A stretch of DNA of 43,027 nt, from the NCBI GenBank assembly GCA_028705495.1, contig JAQWDK010000016.1, positions 1 through 43,027 of the forward strand, read 5' to 3'. The position numbers were made by a program, and so were the translations under genes. Under the pieces are notes generated by a model, which had not been told where the DNA came from, did no database searches, and saw only the letters and a program-made list of their open reading frames with translations. Shown here one piece after another: positions 1 through 7,969 of the stretch. The DNA comes from Eubacteriales bacterium (lineage in GTDB: Bacteria; Bacillota; Clostridia; Oscillospirales; CAG-382). Numbering within the stretch: the first letter of the stretch is position 1; each line of letters opens with the position of its first letter.

Positions 1-709
1 ATTTACGGTGATTAGTTTTACTATGTTCAATTATTTTATTAATTTCATCAGTTGTAATAGTGAGATTTTCTGCACCAGAATCACTACGAGTTATATCATG
101 TACATTATGACCCCTGTATAATGCTTGCGCTGCTTCTACAATCGTAGGAGTAGGTAAATACTCCGAATTTTCCCATGTTATAAAATCAAAAGAAGGTTCA
201 TTATAGTGTGTAACAATATATTTGATAGCTGACCCAATGTTCGAAGAATTGCACTTAATTGGCTCTATAATCCGTTCTCTTTCTTGTATCACATTATGGA
301 AGTAAGGAGCTTTTGTAGAAATCATTATTAGTACTAATAGTTTATTATGGCTTTCTTTTTGAAAATTACGAAGGTCTAACGCGTAATCATATACTTGGTC
401 GTAGGTAGATTGTCGATATTCTGTATCACCGCATTTAAATTCAAGCAAGAATACTATGTTTTTATATAATACCACAACATCCACGCGTTTACCCATACGC
501 GGAATTGTATATTCGAAAATCACCCTACCTTCTTCAAAACCCTTCAACTGTTCCTTAAGTATTGCAATTTCAAACTCCCACGTATTACCCTGCTGAATGG
601 TTGTTTCTGCTGATATATCGTTTGAATGAATTATTCCAAGAATTTCCCTTGATGACTGTTGTAAAAACTTATATATGGGCGCTGAGTAGAATGAACGCAA
701 ATTACGCAT
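1..709 (-). CDS. DUF2075-type protein, N-terminal nuclease-like domain (cut by window edge)
   Basis: The minus-strand frame is open from an ATG at 709 to the window edge, so only the N-terminal ~236 residues are present. The sequence has a PD-(D/E)XK-like core: IPRMGKRVDVVVLY, then VFLLEFKCG, where D and E-x-K are the expected metal-site residues. This matches the N-terminal domain of DUF2075 proteins as I know them, which continue into a P-loop helicase domain (Walker A just after an HHRK-like stretch). The visible part ends at EHSKTNHRK, immediately before that point, so the helicase should lie outside the window. The frame is open upstream to a stop at about 757, with TTG or GTG as weaker alternative starts. 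No strong ribosome site is visible. The role is probably nucleic-acid processing or defence, which is inferred from the family only. Confidence 0.75.
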   Translation of the reverse strand, partial: MRNLRSFYSAPIYKFLQQSSREILGIIHSNDISAETTIQQGNTWEFEIAILKEQLKGFEEGRVIFEYTIPRMGKRVDVVVLYKNIVFLLEFKCGDTEYRQSTYDQVYDYALDLRNFQKESHNKLLVLIMISTKAPYFHNVIQERERIIEPIKCNSSNIGSAIKYIVTHYNEPSFDFITWENSEYLPTPTIVEAAQALYRGHNVHDITRSDSGAENLTITTDEINKIIEHSKTNHRK

Positions 710-830
710 GATGTTATACACCAAATCTTCCCAATATTTTTTTACCAATACATACTACAAAAAACGACATTTTTATAATTAATTGAAATTCCTTATTATA
801 AACAACGAGGATTTGCTATCAAACAATTAC

Positions 831-1325
831 TTAATACTTATCAATTCTTCTTTGCTTTCTTAGGGCGTGTCTGCGCACTCCGGCATCCCATTCATCCCTC
901 TCCTCGTCGGTTGTGAGGATAAGACCGGGGACTTGCACCGGGTTTTCGTTTTCATCGAGTGCGACAAGCACAAGATATGCCCTATTAATCAGGTTTTTTT
1001 CACCGTCAAGCCTTTCGACATAGGTGTCAACTCTGACCTCCATAGAAGTACGGCCGACATAGGTCATACAGCCCTGAATTAAAACGGTGTCGTTCATATA
1101 CGCCGGTTTCTTGAACTGGAGGTTGTCAACCGATGCGGTTGTGACATTGCAGTTTGAATGCCGTCTTGCGACAACGGCTGCTACAACGTCAATCCATTCG
1201 ACCAGTTTCCCACCGAAAAGTCTTGAAAACCCGTTGAGGTGTTCGAAAAGTACAATCTCAACCCTCTCGGTCTTTGATTCGCTCACATATTTTGCACCCG
1301 GTGTAACATCAGATTTATTATTCAT
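831..1325 (-). CDS. Hotdog-fold acyl-CoA thioesterase
   Basis: A 164-residue single hotdog domain of the acyl-CoA hydrolase (ACOT/YciA-like) family, expected to hydrolyse acyl-CoA to free acid and CoA in the cytoplasm. The diagnostic stretch is HLNGFSRLFGGKLVEWIDVV near residues 29-48, the family's N-x-x-G-x-x-F-G-G-x-L-x-x-W-x-D motif with the catalytic Asp. It is followed by the strands of the sheet (FKKPAYMNDTVLIQGCMTYVGRTSMEV cut short here as FKKPAYMNDTVLI). Its ATG directly abuts the SmpB stop codon (TAAATG), so the two are translationally coupled. It is the last gene of a minus-strand operon starting with the Xer-type recombinase. The substrate cannot be told from sequence. Confidence 0.85.
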   Translation of the reverse strand: MNNKSDVTPGAKYVSESKTERVEIVLFEHLNGFSRLFGGKLVEWIDVVAAVVARRHSNCNVTTASVDNLQFKKPAYMNDTVLIQGCMTYVGRTSMEVRVDTYVERLDGEKNLINRAYLVLVALDENENPVQVPGLILTTDEERDEWDAGVRRHALRKQRRIDKY

Positions 1326-1793
1326 TTATTCTTTCCCGTCGCGGATATAGCGCTCCGCGTCTCTTGCCATTGTTTTCTTCGCTTCCGTTTCTCTCTTGTC
1401 GTACAGCTTTTTACCTTTGCAAAGGCCGAGCTCAAGCTTGACCCACTGCCTATCAAAGTAAAGCGACAACGGAATCAGGGAATAGCCCTGCTGCGCGACC
1501 AGTCCCATCAGTTTCATTATTTCTCTTTTATGCATAAGAAGCCGTCTCGGGCGCATAGGCTCACGGTTGAAGACGTTGCCCTTCTCATAGGGGCTTATAT
1601 GCATGCCATAAGCGTGTATCTCGCCGTTTTTTATCGTGCAGTATGAATCCTTCAGGTTGACTGCACCCTGGCGGAGTGATTTGACCTCAGTACCGGCAAG
1701 CTCGATACCCGTCTCGTATTTATCTTCGACAAAGTAATCATGCCACGCTTTTTTATTTTGGGCGATTATTTTTTTTGCTGTTTTTTCGGCCAT
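1326..1793 (-). CDS. smpB: SsrA-binding protein SmpB
   Basis: A 155-residue protein of normal SmpB length. Family landmarks are visible: the N-terminal KKAWHDYFVEDKYETGIEL and GTEVKSLRQG strands, the central HISPYEKGN / PMRPRRLLMHKREI segment, and the basic C-terminal tail (KKLYDKRETEAKK, then an arginine-containing end) that folds in the ribosomal A site. SmpB binds tmRNA and brings it to stalled ribosomes for trans-translation. tmRNA itself is not in this window. The gene lies between two thioesterase genes in one minus-strand operon. The stop codon abuts the next start. Confidence 0.97.
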   Translation of the reverse strand: MAEKTAKKIIAQNKKAWHDYFVEDKYETGIELAGTEVKSLRQGAVNLKDSYCTIKNGEIHAYGMHISPYEKGNVFNREPMRPRRLLMHKREIMKLMGLVAQQGYSLIPLSLYFDRQWVKLELGLCKGKKLYDKRETEAKKTMARDAERYIRDGKE

Positions 1794-1810
1794 ATACTTG
1801 CCTTTCTATA

Positions 1811-2539
1811 TTATTGACACACAAACTCGATATCAAAACAATTTTTATCTTCTGTTTTGTTATGAACCCGTGATTTGAACCCATTTTCTGTTTTTAGTAT
1901 ATTAATGTCAAGCTCGTCTCCGAGTTTTGCTTCTGCTGCGAAATTTATCTGCATTCTTTTTACTGAAGGGTGGAAACCATTTTCGTCAAACAGTGGAGAA
2001 AAGTTAATAACAATGTCGGGGTAGACCGTATTGTTCAGATGATTGTTTTCGTCGAGGTCGCAGTACATGACTTTGTATGTCCCTGTGTAAACAAGCTCAT
2101 CGGTGTTTTCAATAAGTCTGCGCTCTATTTCCACACCGCTTGAAAGCTCAGGAAAAGATTCGCATCTGCCATTCATTTTTTCTGGTTTTACGATTGTACG
2201 CTTTTCAAAATCGAGTATTACCCAATGTGTTGAGGCGGCACCGACTTTTTCACCGTCTCGGTAAAACTCAAATTCACGGGTGTAGGTTGCGCCTTTTATT
2301 TCTTTTTGCCATGTTCTGATCCTGACCGTTTCTTCTGCCATCAGGTCCTTTTCAAACTCCATTGCAAGCTTTACAAGTACAAAAACCTGATTATCCTCGC
2401 GCATTCCATAATAGGTTACCCCGAACTGCATAAGGTCTTCCCTTGCGAGCTGCTGCATGTATTTCTGCAAAGAAGAAAATTTAACAACGCTGTTCGCCTG
2501 AACATCGTAACTTGTTATTTTTATATCCTTTTCGATCAA
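1811..2539 (-). CDS. Acyl-ACP thioesterase (FatA/FatB-like bacterial family)
   Basis: A 242-residue double-hotdog protein. The second hotdog carries CDLDENNHLNNTVYPDI around residues 160-176. The D-x-N-x-H-x-N arrangement is the catalytic/oxyanion motif of bacterial and plant acyl-ACP thioesterases. The first hotdog contains FSSLQKYMQQLAREDLMQFG and the strand VRIRTWQKEIKGATYTREF typical of the family. It should release free fatty acids from acyl-ACP and so set membrane acyl composition. Its start overlaps the recombinase stop by 4 bp (ATGA), so the two are co-translated. Confidence 0.88.
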   Translation of the reverse strand: MIEKDIKITSYDVQANSVVKFSSLQKYMQQLAREDLMQFGVTYYGMREDNQVFVLVKLAMEFEKDLMAEETVRIRTWQKEIKGATYTREFEFYRDGEKVGAASTHWVILDFEKRTIVKPEKMNGRCESFPELSSGVEIERRLIENTDELVYTGTYKVMYCDLDENNHLNNTVYPDIVINFSPLFDENGFHPSVKRMQINFAAEAKLGDELDINILKTENGFKSRVHNKTEDKNCFDIEFVCQ

Positions 2540-3567
2540 TATTCTTCAGTCCCTTTTTCTTTTTTCGTCTTTTTCCTGCCACTAGCCCGCACTGCTGCAA
2601 GCGGATTTTGTTCCATCGCTTTCTTTCTGCCTTTGTCTGAGACATGAGTATAAATCTGCGTGGTGGTCAGCTGTTCGTGTCCGAGTATATCTTTCAGAAC
2701 AAGCACATCAACATTTCCGCTTTCGTACATCAAGGTCGCTGCTGTATGCCTAAGCTTATGGGTTGAATACTTTTTATCCCCAAGGCCTGCCGCATCAAGC
2801 TGCTTTTTGACAAGCCATTGGACGGTTTTTTGGGAAATCCGCCGTCCTAACCTGCTGAGGAAAAGCGCATCTTTATCTTTTATCTTCGTTCTTTTATCAA
2901 AAGGATGCTGTCTGACTTCAATATAAGCACTTAGTGCGTCACGGCATGCGCTGTTCAGGTAGATTTTTCGTTCTTTACTTCCCTTGCCGTTTACGGTCAG
3001 CCCTTCCATGTCTTTATCAATATCGCTCAAATTTATACTGCAAAGCTCGGACAGGCGCATTCCGCAGTTGAGAAACAGCGTGATAATCGCATAATCCCGT
3101 TCGTATGTAGGAGAGTCCTTATCCAAAGAGGACAACAAATCAAGGGATTCGTCAAGGGAAAGATGCTTCGGCAGTTTCTGTTTGAGGGTTGGCGTTTCAA
3201 TATCCTTTACAGGGTTGTTTTTTACAAGCTTGCTCTTTGAATTATGGTATTTGTAAAAGGAGCGGAGTGAAGCAATTCTCCTCGCTCTTGTTGCAGGTTT
3301 ATTTTTTCTGACATTAGCGAGAAAGAGAAGGTAGGAATAGACTTCCTCAGATGTAACTGATTCGCAGAAGCTTTCATCCACCCACGACAGTTCTTCATTT
3401 CTCTCCCCGGTGTCGATACCGCGCTTTTCCGCAATATACTGAAAAAACAGCTTTAAGTCGTTAAGGTATTCAGATACGGTTAAAGCGGAACGGTTTTGGA
3501 TTGTCAGTTTGTATGAAAGAAAGGATAATACCACCGACGGAAGGTTGTTAGATTTTGAGTCACTCAT
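2536..3567 (-). CDS. Tyrosine recombinase, XerC/XerD-like
   Basis: A phage-integrase-family recombinase of 343 residues with all catalytic residues: Arg171 (CGMRLSEL), Lys195 (NGKGSKERK), His270 and Arg273 (HKLRHT), His297 (LGHEQL) and the nucleophile Tyr306 (TTTQIYTHV). The N-terminal ~110 residues form the SAM-like DNA-binding domain. The length and the housekeeping neighbours fit a chromosomal Xer protein (dimer resolution) better than a mobile integrase. I chose the second ATG (3567): AGGAG lies 9 bases before it but overlaps the first ATG (3576). It heads an operon with a consensus promoter at 3598-3626. XerC versus XerD cannot be decided. Confidence 0.88.
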   Translation of the reverse strand: MSDSKSNNLPSVVLSFLSYKLTIQNRSALTVSEYLNDLKLFFQYIAEKRGIDTGERNEELSWVDESFCESVTSEEVYSYLLFLANVRKNKPATRARRIASLRSFYKYHNSKSKLVKNNPVKDIETPTLKQKLPKHLSLDESLDLLSSLDKDSPTYERDYAIITLFLNCGMRLSELCSINLSDIDKDMEGLTVNGKGSKERKIYLNSACRDALSAYIEVRQHPFDKRTKIKDKDALFLSRLGRRISQKTVQWLVKKQLDAAGLGDKKYSTHKLRHTAATLMYESGNVDVLVLKDILGHEQLTTTQIYTHVSDKGRKKAMEQNPLAAVRASGRKKTKKEKGTEEY

Positions 3568-3597
3568 TCGGCGCATCTCCTTATATTTATTGCCCTA

Positions 3598-3626
3598 ATT
3601 ATACCATCTTTAGTCACTAAAATCAA
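3598..3626 (-). promoter_or_regulatory. Sigma-A promoter of the xer-thioesterase-smpB operon
   Basis: On the minus strand TTGATT (3626-3621), a 17-base spacer and TATAAT (3603-3598) precede the AGGAG site and start of the recombinase gene by about 30 bases. The match to the vegetative consensus is near perfect. Confidence 0.75.
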
Positions 3627-3645
3627 TACCGCGAGATGGGTTCAC

Positions 3646-3683
3646 AAAAAAAGAGAAAAGCCGCTTGACAGCGACTTTCTCGG
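3646..3683 (-). terminator. Rho-independent terminator of the tRNA-Ser unit
   Basis: Minus-strand hairpin GAGAAAGTCGCT / AGCGGCTTTTCTC (3681-3653; one G-U pair and one bulge) followed by seven Ts. It lies downstream of the two tRNA-Ser genes and just upstream of the promoter of the recombinase operon. Confidence 0.75.
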
Positions 3684-3773
3684 TTAATTATAGTACACGG
3701 TTAAAACGCGTGATATAAAAGAAAAATCACGCACTTATTAAGGTGCGCGAAATTGTGTCCAGCTTTAAGCTGG

Positions 3774-3863
3774 TGGCGCAGAAGGAGAGATTTGAACTCT
3801 CGCGCCGGTTGCCCGACCTACACCCTTAGCAGGGGCGCCTCTTCACCACTTGAGTACTTCTGC
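3774..3863 (-). tRNA. tRNA-Ser (anticodon GCT)
   Basis: A 90-nt class II tRNA including encoded CCA. The acceptor stem pairs GCAGAAG with CTTCTGC, the discriminator is G, the anticodon loop is CTGCTAA, and the variable arm is long as expected for serine. A short palindrome (CCAGCTTAAAGCTGG) overlaps its 3' end on the genomic strand. A near-identical one follows the neighbouring tRNA-Ser. Confidence 0.93.
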
Positions 3864-3991
3864 GTATGGTGAAATAAATATTTGATTAAATTTGTGTGAT
3901 TATCTAACAAAAAATGTCAAATCAAACGCGGTTGAACACAAAAACACATACTGTAAAAGGAACGCGATATTGTGCGATAGCTTCAAGCTGG

Positions 3992-4080
3992 TGGCGGAGA
4001 GAGTGGGATTCGAACCCACGGCTCATCGCTGAGTCACTGGTTTTCAAGACCAGCTCCTTAAACCGCTCGGACATCTCTCC
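3992..4080 (-). tRNA. tRNA-Ser (anticodon TGA)
   Basis: An 89-nt class II tRNA with CCA. The acceptor stem is GGAGAGA/TCTCTCC, the discriminator G, the anticodon loop CTTGAAA, and the variable arm long. It is the first gene of a two-tRNA serine unit on the minus strand, with the GCT isoacceptor about 130 bases downstream. Confidence 0.94.
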
Positions 4081-4173
4081 GTGTCGTCCGCACCGCTTTT
4101 TCCGTTCCGGTCAGAGAACTGTCCGTTTTCATTCGGTAGAAATCGGTTTTCCTAATCTTGCAGCGCGTTTTAG

Positions 4174-4202
4174 ATTATAGCACATCAACACAATATTGTC
4201 AA
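4174..4202 (-). promoter_or_regulatory. Strong promoter of the tRNA-Ser unit
   Basis: Minus strand TTGACA (4202-4197), 17-base spacer, TATAAT (4179-4174): both hexamers match consensus exactly. The tRNA-Ser(TGA) 5' end is about 90 bases downstream. Confidence 0.85.
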
Positions 4203-4292
4203 TAATTAAATTTCGATATTTGCTAATTAGACTTCACAAAACAAAATTGATTTTTCAGTGATAATTCTGTAAACTTTTTTTACGAATTAAGC

Positions 4293-4321
4293 TTGACATT
4301 TGTTGTAATATATGTTATATT
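4293..4321 (+). promoter_or_regulatory. Strong promoter of the secreted-protein/ABC operon
   Basis: TTGACA (4293-4298), 17-base spacer, TATATT (4316-4321). Transcription should start near 4328, about 35 bases before the first start codon. No other promoter is evident before the terminator at 7930-7965, so the four genes probably share this one. Confidence 0.8.
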
Positions 4322-4361
4322 AACAGCGTATTCTAACAATAATAAAAAAGTGGAGGTTATT

Positions 4362-4795
4362 ATGAAAAATTCGCAATCGTTTTCTTAATCATTTTTGTGT
4401 TATGCTCGGTACTCGTCTTTGAAACCTCAGCATGTAATGTCCCCCTTACTACCTCAAGGAATTACCGCGACCTTGATTCATCTTATACTTATATTTTAAA
4501 AACTGCTATTACTTGTACATATAATGTTGGGTCAATATTCGGGAACGGTACGAGTAAAACAGTTTGTGAAACGACATCAGATCAGTTTTGTGGTGTTTGG
4601 GTGAGAATGGTAGATAATAATAAAGCAGTATCATTTGATGATAATGAAGGCAATGTAAAATCACAACTTAGTACTATACCTATAAGATTACAATCCTCGA
4701 TGTCAGCTATAGAATCTTGGCATGGTGCTTACAGAGTAATTAATGGTTATAGAAACCTCGATGCAAGAATTGAATATTACGACGATATTGATTAA
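4362..4795 (+). pseudogene. Small secreted protein with frameshifted signal peptide, ABC-operon leader gene
   Basis: A good ribosome site (GTGGAGG) precedes ATG at 4362, but that frame stops after eight codons (ATGAAAAATTCGC...TAA). Moving one base restores a typical signal peptide, KFAIVFLIIFVLCSVLVFE, in frame with the 132-codon frame that ends at 4795. The A-run after ATG has five As where six would give M-K-K-F-A-I-V-F. So either the gene is broken or switched off by slippage, or the read has a homopolymer error. The restored product is about 144 residues: a ~24-residue signal peptide, then a polar domain with four cysteines (SAC, ITC, TVC, QFC) and an acidic end (EYYDDID). I recognise no family. 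The operon resembles bacteriocin/export loci, so it could be the exported peptide. Confidence 0.65.
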
Positions 4796-4872
4796 ATCAC
4801 ACAATAAAATTTCAAACCTCGACCACAACACGTTGCCTGGGGTTCTCTTTTAATGCGGAAGAATATAAATAA

Positions 4873-5997
4873 ATGAAAAACATATCATTAATACTAAAAA
4901 ATATAAAGTATTATTTCAACTATAATAAAGCTGTCTTTCTTCTATTTGTAATCGGTATAATCAGCAACACAATTTTACTGATATTTTTATATGGTAATCT
5001 GAATCCGATCAAAAAATCGTATGCAGGTAATAGTTCGTATGAGAAACAATACAATTTTCAATTTAAAGATGCTATTGACGAGAATGATGTTGAGTCTTAT
5101 ATTCAATCACTGATAAAACTCGAAAGAGTTGTTTACATTACAAGCTACGACGGTTTAGATTTACAGTTTAAATCTCAAAAAATTGACTCATCCGGATATA
5201 ATGTCGGCTGTGTTAATCTTGGTCAGCAAAACGACGGTGTTAAATTAAACTGGAGAAATGAATTTTCAAAGACTGAAATTTACAACGCTGAAAATGTTGT
5301 AATTATATCTGAATCACTTTCGAATAAAATAGGTTCCGATATAAAATACGGTGAAGATGTACTGAAAATAAACGGAATCGATTATAAAATCATTGGTAAA
5401 ATTATTAGTGGTGATTCTTCTATTCTAATGCCAAACACAACATATTTTAAAAACGGTTTTGAAACAACAAAAATACGCGTTGTAGCACAAACAAAACCTT
5501 CATATTATGGCAACCTCGAAATAATCGAAAAAATAAGCAGAGAATTTGACTCACTCGAAATAGTGTCAAGTCATCCATATAGTGAATACGATAAGTTAAA
5601 AACCGGAACACCTGTTATCTTTACTATACTGACGATAGTCTTTGTAGCGATGTCCATAACCTTCATATTTCTTCTCAAGCACCTTGCAGATAATATGAAT
5701 TATATCAGTATAATTCAATCGATTTGCGGAGCAACGAAAGAAACGGTTGTATTTATAAAATTGATGACGATCTTCTGTATAACACTCGGTTCAAGTTTAA
5801 TCGGCATTATATTACACGCTCTGACTTATGGAAACTTACTAAAACCTTTGAACATAGTCGAAAATTTAACTTATTCCTTAAAAGACTATTTAATGATCAT
5901 TGCGATTATATGTCTTGCTTCAGTCGTTTCAACAATTCCGTTTTTAAGGGGATTCATAAAAGATACTTTGATATCAAATAAAATTAAATTCAGTTGA
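4873..5997 (+). CDS. FtsX/MacB-type ABC permease subunit 1
   Basis: A 374-residue membrane protein with the FtsX layout: one TM helix near residues 18-40, a ~200-residue extracellular domain, then three TM helices near 246-270, 293-315 and 337-358. The family includes MacB, the lactococcin-972-group 'bacteriocin-associated' permeases and LolCE-like proteins, which move peptides or lipids mechanically rather than through a channel. It lies 77 bases after the frameshifted secreted-protein gene and 19 bases before the second permease. The ribosome site is weak (GGAAG 12 bases upstream). Sequence identity to permease 2 looks low, so the pair is probably a heterodimer. The substrate is unknown; the upstream secreted protein is the obvious candidate. 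Confidence 0.72.
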   Translation: MKNISLILKNIKYYFNYNKAVFLLFVIGIISNTILLIFLYGNLNPIKKSYAGNSSYEKQYNFQFKDAIDENDVESYIQSLIKLERVVYITSYDGLDLQFKSQKIDSSGYNVGCVNLGQQNDGVKLNWRNEFSKTEIYNAENVVIISESLSNKIGSDIKYGEDVLKINGIDYKIIGKIISGDSSILMPNTTYFKNGFETTKIRVVAQTKPSYYGNLEIIEKISREFDSLEIVSSHPYSEYDKLKTGTPVIFTILTIVFVAMSITFIFLLKHLADNMNYISIIQSICGATKETVVFIKLMTIFCITLGSSLIGIILHALTYGNLLKPLNIVENLTYSLKDYLMIIAIICLASVVSTIPFLRGFIKDTLISNKIKFS

Positions 5998-6016
5998 GCA
6001 GTTGGAAAAAAATAAA

Positions 6017-7231
6017 ATGAAAAAACTAAAATTATTATCAATCGGATTTAAAGAAAGCTCTCTGTCATTTGTTTCTCTTTTTGTCGTTCTTTCAGTGGTA
6101 CTTTTTATTTTAAACTATACATTTTCGCAGTACCTTTTCCTCAACCGCTCACATGAACTTTTCGGAAACGGACAATTCGAAAATAGTTTTGTCTTTAATA
6201 ATATAACGCCATATGACGAAGTTTCAATCAAAAATTTAGGGGAAAACTTAAAAACGCTTAAAAAATATGATTTTATTAGTAATGTTATTTATAGAATAAT
6301 CAGCAGTGTAGAATTGAATGGCGAAACGTATCAATTAGAGCTATATGATGAAGATATTTATCCGATTATGTATTCCTCGTTGTACAAAGGTAAATGGGTA
6401 ACTAAAGAAGCTGAAACTTATTGTGTGGTAGCAGGAGGGGTTTCTCCGAAAGATTTGGATGTCGATGAAACAATCTTATTAAAAAAGCCTTCTGAAACAG
6501 AAAATACTACATTGAAAGTAAAGTTAACGGGTATCCTCCCCTACCCGCCCATGATATTTAAACTCGGTTATTATACAAGCGTTGAAAAAGCATTCACATC
6601 AGATTACTTTTTCATTAATCAAAGGGTTTTATACCTACCAAAAAATGAAGAAACGCTTGCTTACATAGATGAACTGAATGGCGGTATAGAGCCACCAATA
6701 AAAAGTGGTATCGTTAAATTTAAAGAATCCGCTACAACCGAAGAAAGAGAACAGATAAAGGATTTGATCGGTAAAAATGCGATAGTTACTGAAACTGATA
6801 TAATTTTAGAAAATTCAAAAACAAATGTCGCAGAAAATTTAAGAAAATCTCTTCCCCTTCCGCTTTTTATGCTTATTGTGACTACACTTTCTTATATCAG
6901 TATAGTTGTTTTAAACATCTACAAAAACAAAGCAAAATACATTGTTTATCATATCGCAGGGTGTAAGAAGAGTACAATGACGGCTCTTTCAATAACGCAA
7001 GTAAGCTTTTCTCTGATATTTACGACGATTTTTGTTTGCGCTGCGGTGCTTCTACTAAGCTCTCTTGCGGCAAGCGGTGTTTATGGTTTGCCGGGACTTA
7101 TTTTCGGATGGCAGAATGTGATTTTGACCTGTATTGTATCTGCTGTGATTTTTATAATTATCGTACTGATAGCAACGCTTATGATGCGTAGGTTCTCTCC
7201 CATAGAACAGCTAAGACTGGTTAAGGAATAA
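6017..7231 (+). CDS. FtsX/MacB-type ABC permease subunit 2
   Basis: A 404-residue membrane protein with the same topology as its upstream neighbour: TM helix near residues 15-35, a large extracellular domain, then TM helices near 280-300, 327-350 and 365-392. The start is taken as ATG 6017 (M-K-K-L-K-L-L), with a weak TTGGAA site upstream; the frame also allows a TTG at 6002. The C-terminal segment (MMRRFSPIEQLRLVKE) is the usual FtsX-family ending, where a P-x-E-x-L/I-R motif closes the last helix. The ATPase gene follows after four bases, so all three ABC genes are one transcript. Confidence 0.75.
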   Translation: MKKLKLLSIGFKESSLSFVSLFVVLSVVLFILNYTFSQYLFLNRSHELFGNGQFENSFVFNNITPYDEVSIKNLGENLKTLKKYDFISNVIYRIISSVELNGETYQLELYDEDIYPIMYSSLYKGKWVTKEAETYCVVAGGVSPKDLDVDETILLKKPSETENTTLKVKLTGILPYPPMIFKLGYYTSVEKAFTSDYFFINQRVLYLPKNEETLAYIDELNGGIEPPIKSGIVKFKESATTEEREQIKDLIGKNAIVTETDIILENSKTNVAENLRKSLPLPLFMLIVTTLSYISIVVLNIYKNKAKYIVYHIAGCKKSTMTALSITQVSFSLIFTTIFVCAAVLLLSSLAASGVYGLPGLIFGWQNVILTCIVSAVIFIIIVLIATLMMRRFSPIEQLRLVKE

Positions 7232-7235
7232 AAAA

Positions 7236-7910
7236 ATGATAAAATTGGAAAATATAAATAAATACTACATAATGGGTAAATCGCGTTTCCGTGCACTTAA
7301 AGATGTAAGTCTTGAGATTGGCGCAGGTGAATTTGTTTCTATTGAAGGAAAATCAGGTGCAGGAAAATCAACTCTGATGCATATCATCGGATGTCTTGAC
7401 AACTTTAACTCCGGTAACTATTCATTAAACGGTAAAGCCGTTGAAAAAATGAAAGACCGAGAGCTGTCGGCTATCAGAAACAGCAAAATCGGCTTCGTTA
7501 TGCAGGATTTTGCGCTTATCTCTCAGGAAACGGTTCTTTTTAATGTTATGCTGCCTCTTTATTTTTCAAAAACAAAGTACAGCGAGATGAAGAACCTTGC
7601 GTTTGATATTATAGAACAAGTCGGTATAGCCGATCAGTCATCAAAAAAGGTCAACCAGTTATCGGGCGGACAAAAACAGAGAGTTGCTATCGCCCGCGCG
7701 ATGATTTCGGGATGCGATATCATCCTTGCGGATGAACCAACCGGCGCGCTTGATACAAAAACAAGCAGCGAGATAATGGCACTGCTTGAATCCGTTAATA
7801 AAAGAGGTACAACAATAATTGTCGTAACGCACGACCCCTCTGTTTCCGCTTATGCAAAGAGAAAAATTATTATTTCGGATGGTGTTATTGTAGAGGATCA
7901 CATTAACTGA
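7236..7910 (+). CDS. ABC transporter ATPase, MacB/LolD/lactococcin-972 group
   Basis: A complete 224-residue ATPase. Walker A is GKSGAGKST (residues 38-46), Q-loop Gln90, signature LSGGQKQR (142-149), Walker B IILADE with catalytic Glu167, and His199 in VVTHD. The DEPTGALD segment is typical of the MacB/LolD/FtsE branch that partners FtsX-type permeases. It is the last gene of the operon and is followed by a strong hairpin terminator. Together with the two permeases it should form an ATP-driven export, extraction or immunity system in the cytoplasmic membrane. The direction and cargo cannot be read from the sequence. Confidence 0.9.
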   Translation: MIKLENINKYYIMGKSRFRALKDVSLEIGAGEFVSIEGKSGAGKSTLMHIIGCLDNFNSGNYSLNGKAVEKMKDRELSAIRNSKIGFVMQDFALISQETVLFNVMLPLYFSKTKYSEMKNLAFDIIEQVGIADQSSKKVNQLSGGQKQRVAIARAMISGCDIILADEPTGALDTKTSSEIMALLESVNKRGTTIIVVTHDPSVSAYAKRKIIISDGVIVEDHIN

Positions 7911-7929
7911 CAATTCAACTCAAAAAATC

Positions 7930-7965
7930 AGAGAACCGGCTTATCACTAAACCGGTTCTCTTTTT
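7930..7965. terminator. Bidirectional terminator between ABC operon and OadA
   Basis: AGAGAACCGG / CCGGTTCTCT form a 10-bp stem with a 12-base loop. TTTTT follows on the plus strand, and a T-rich tract (ATTTTTTG) follows on the minus strand. It therefore serves both the converging ABC operon and the carboxyltransferase operon. Confidence 0.88.
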
Positions 7966-7969
7966 ATGT

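Noticed and set aside
2306..3434. Several open frames opposite or inside the thioesterase and recombinase genes
   Set aside because: They are shadows of well-supported genes with clear catalytic motifs on the minus strand.
4362..7910. Calling the small secreted protein a lactococcin-972 bacteriocin
   Set aside because: The ABC genes fit that group, but the secreted protein is longer and has cysteines not found in lactococcin 972; no motif supports the name.
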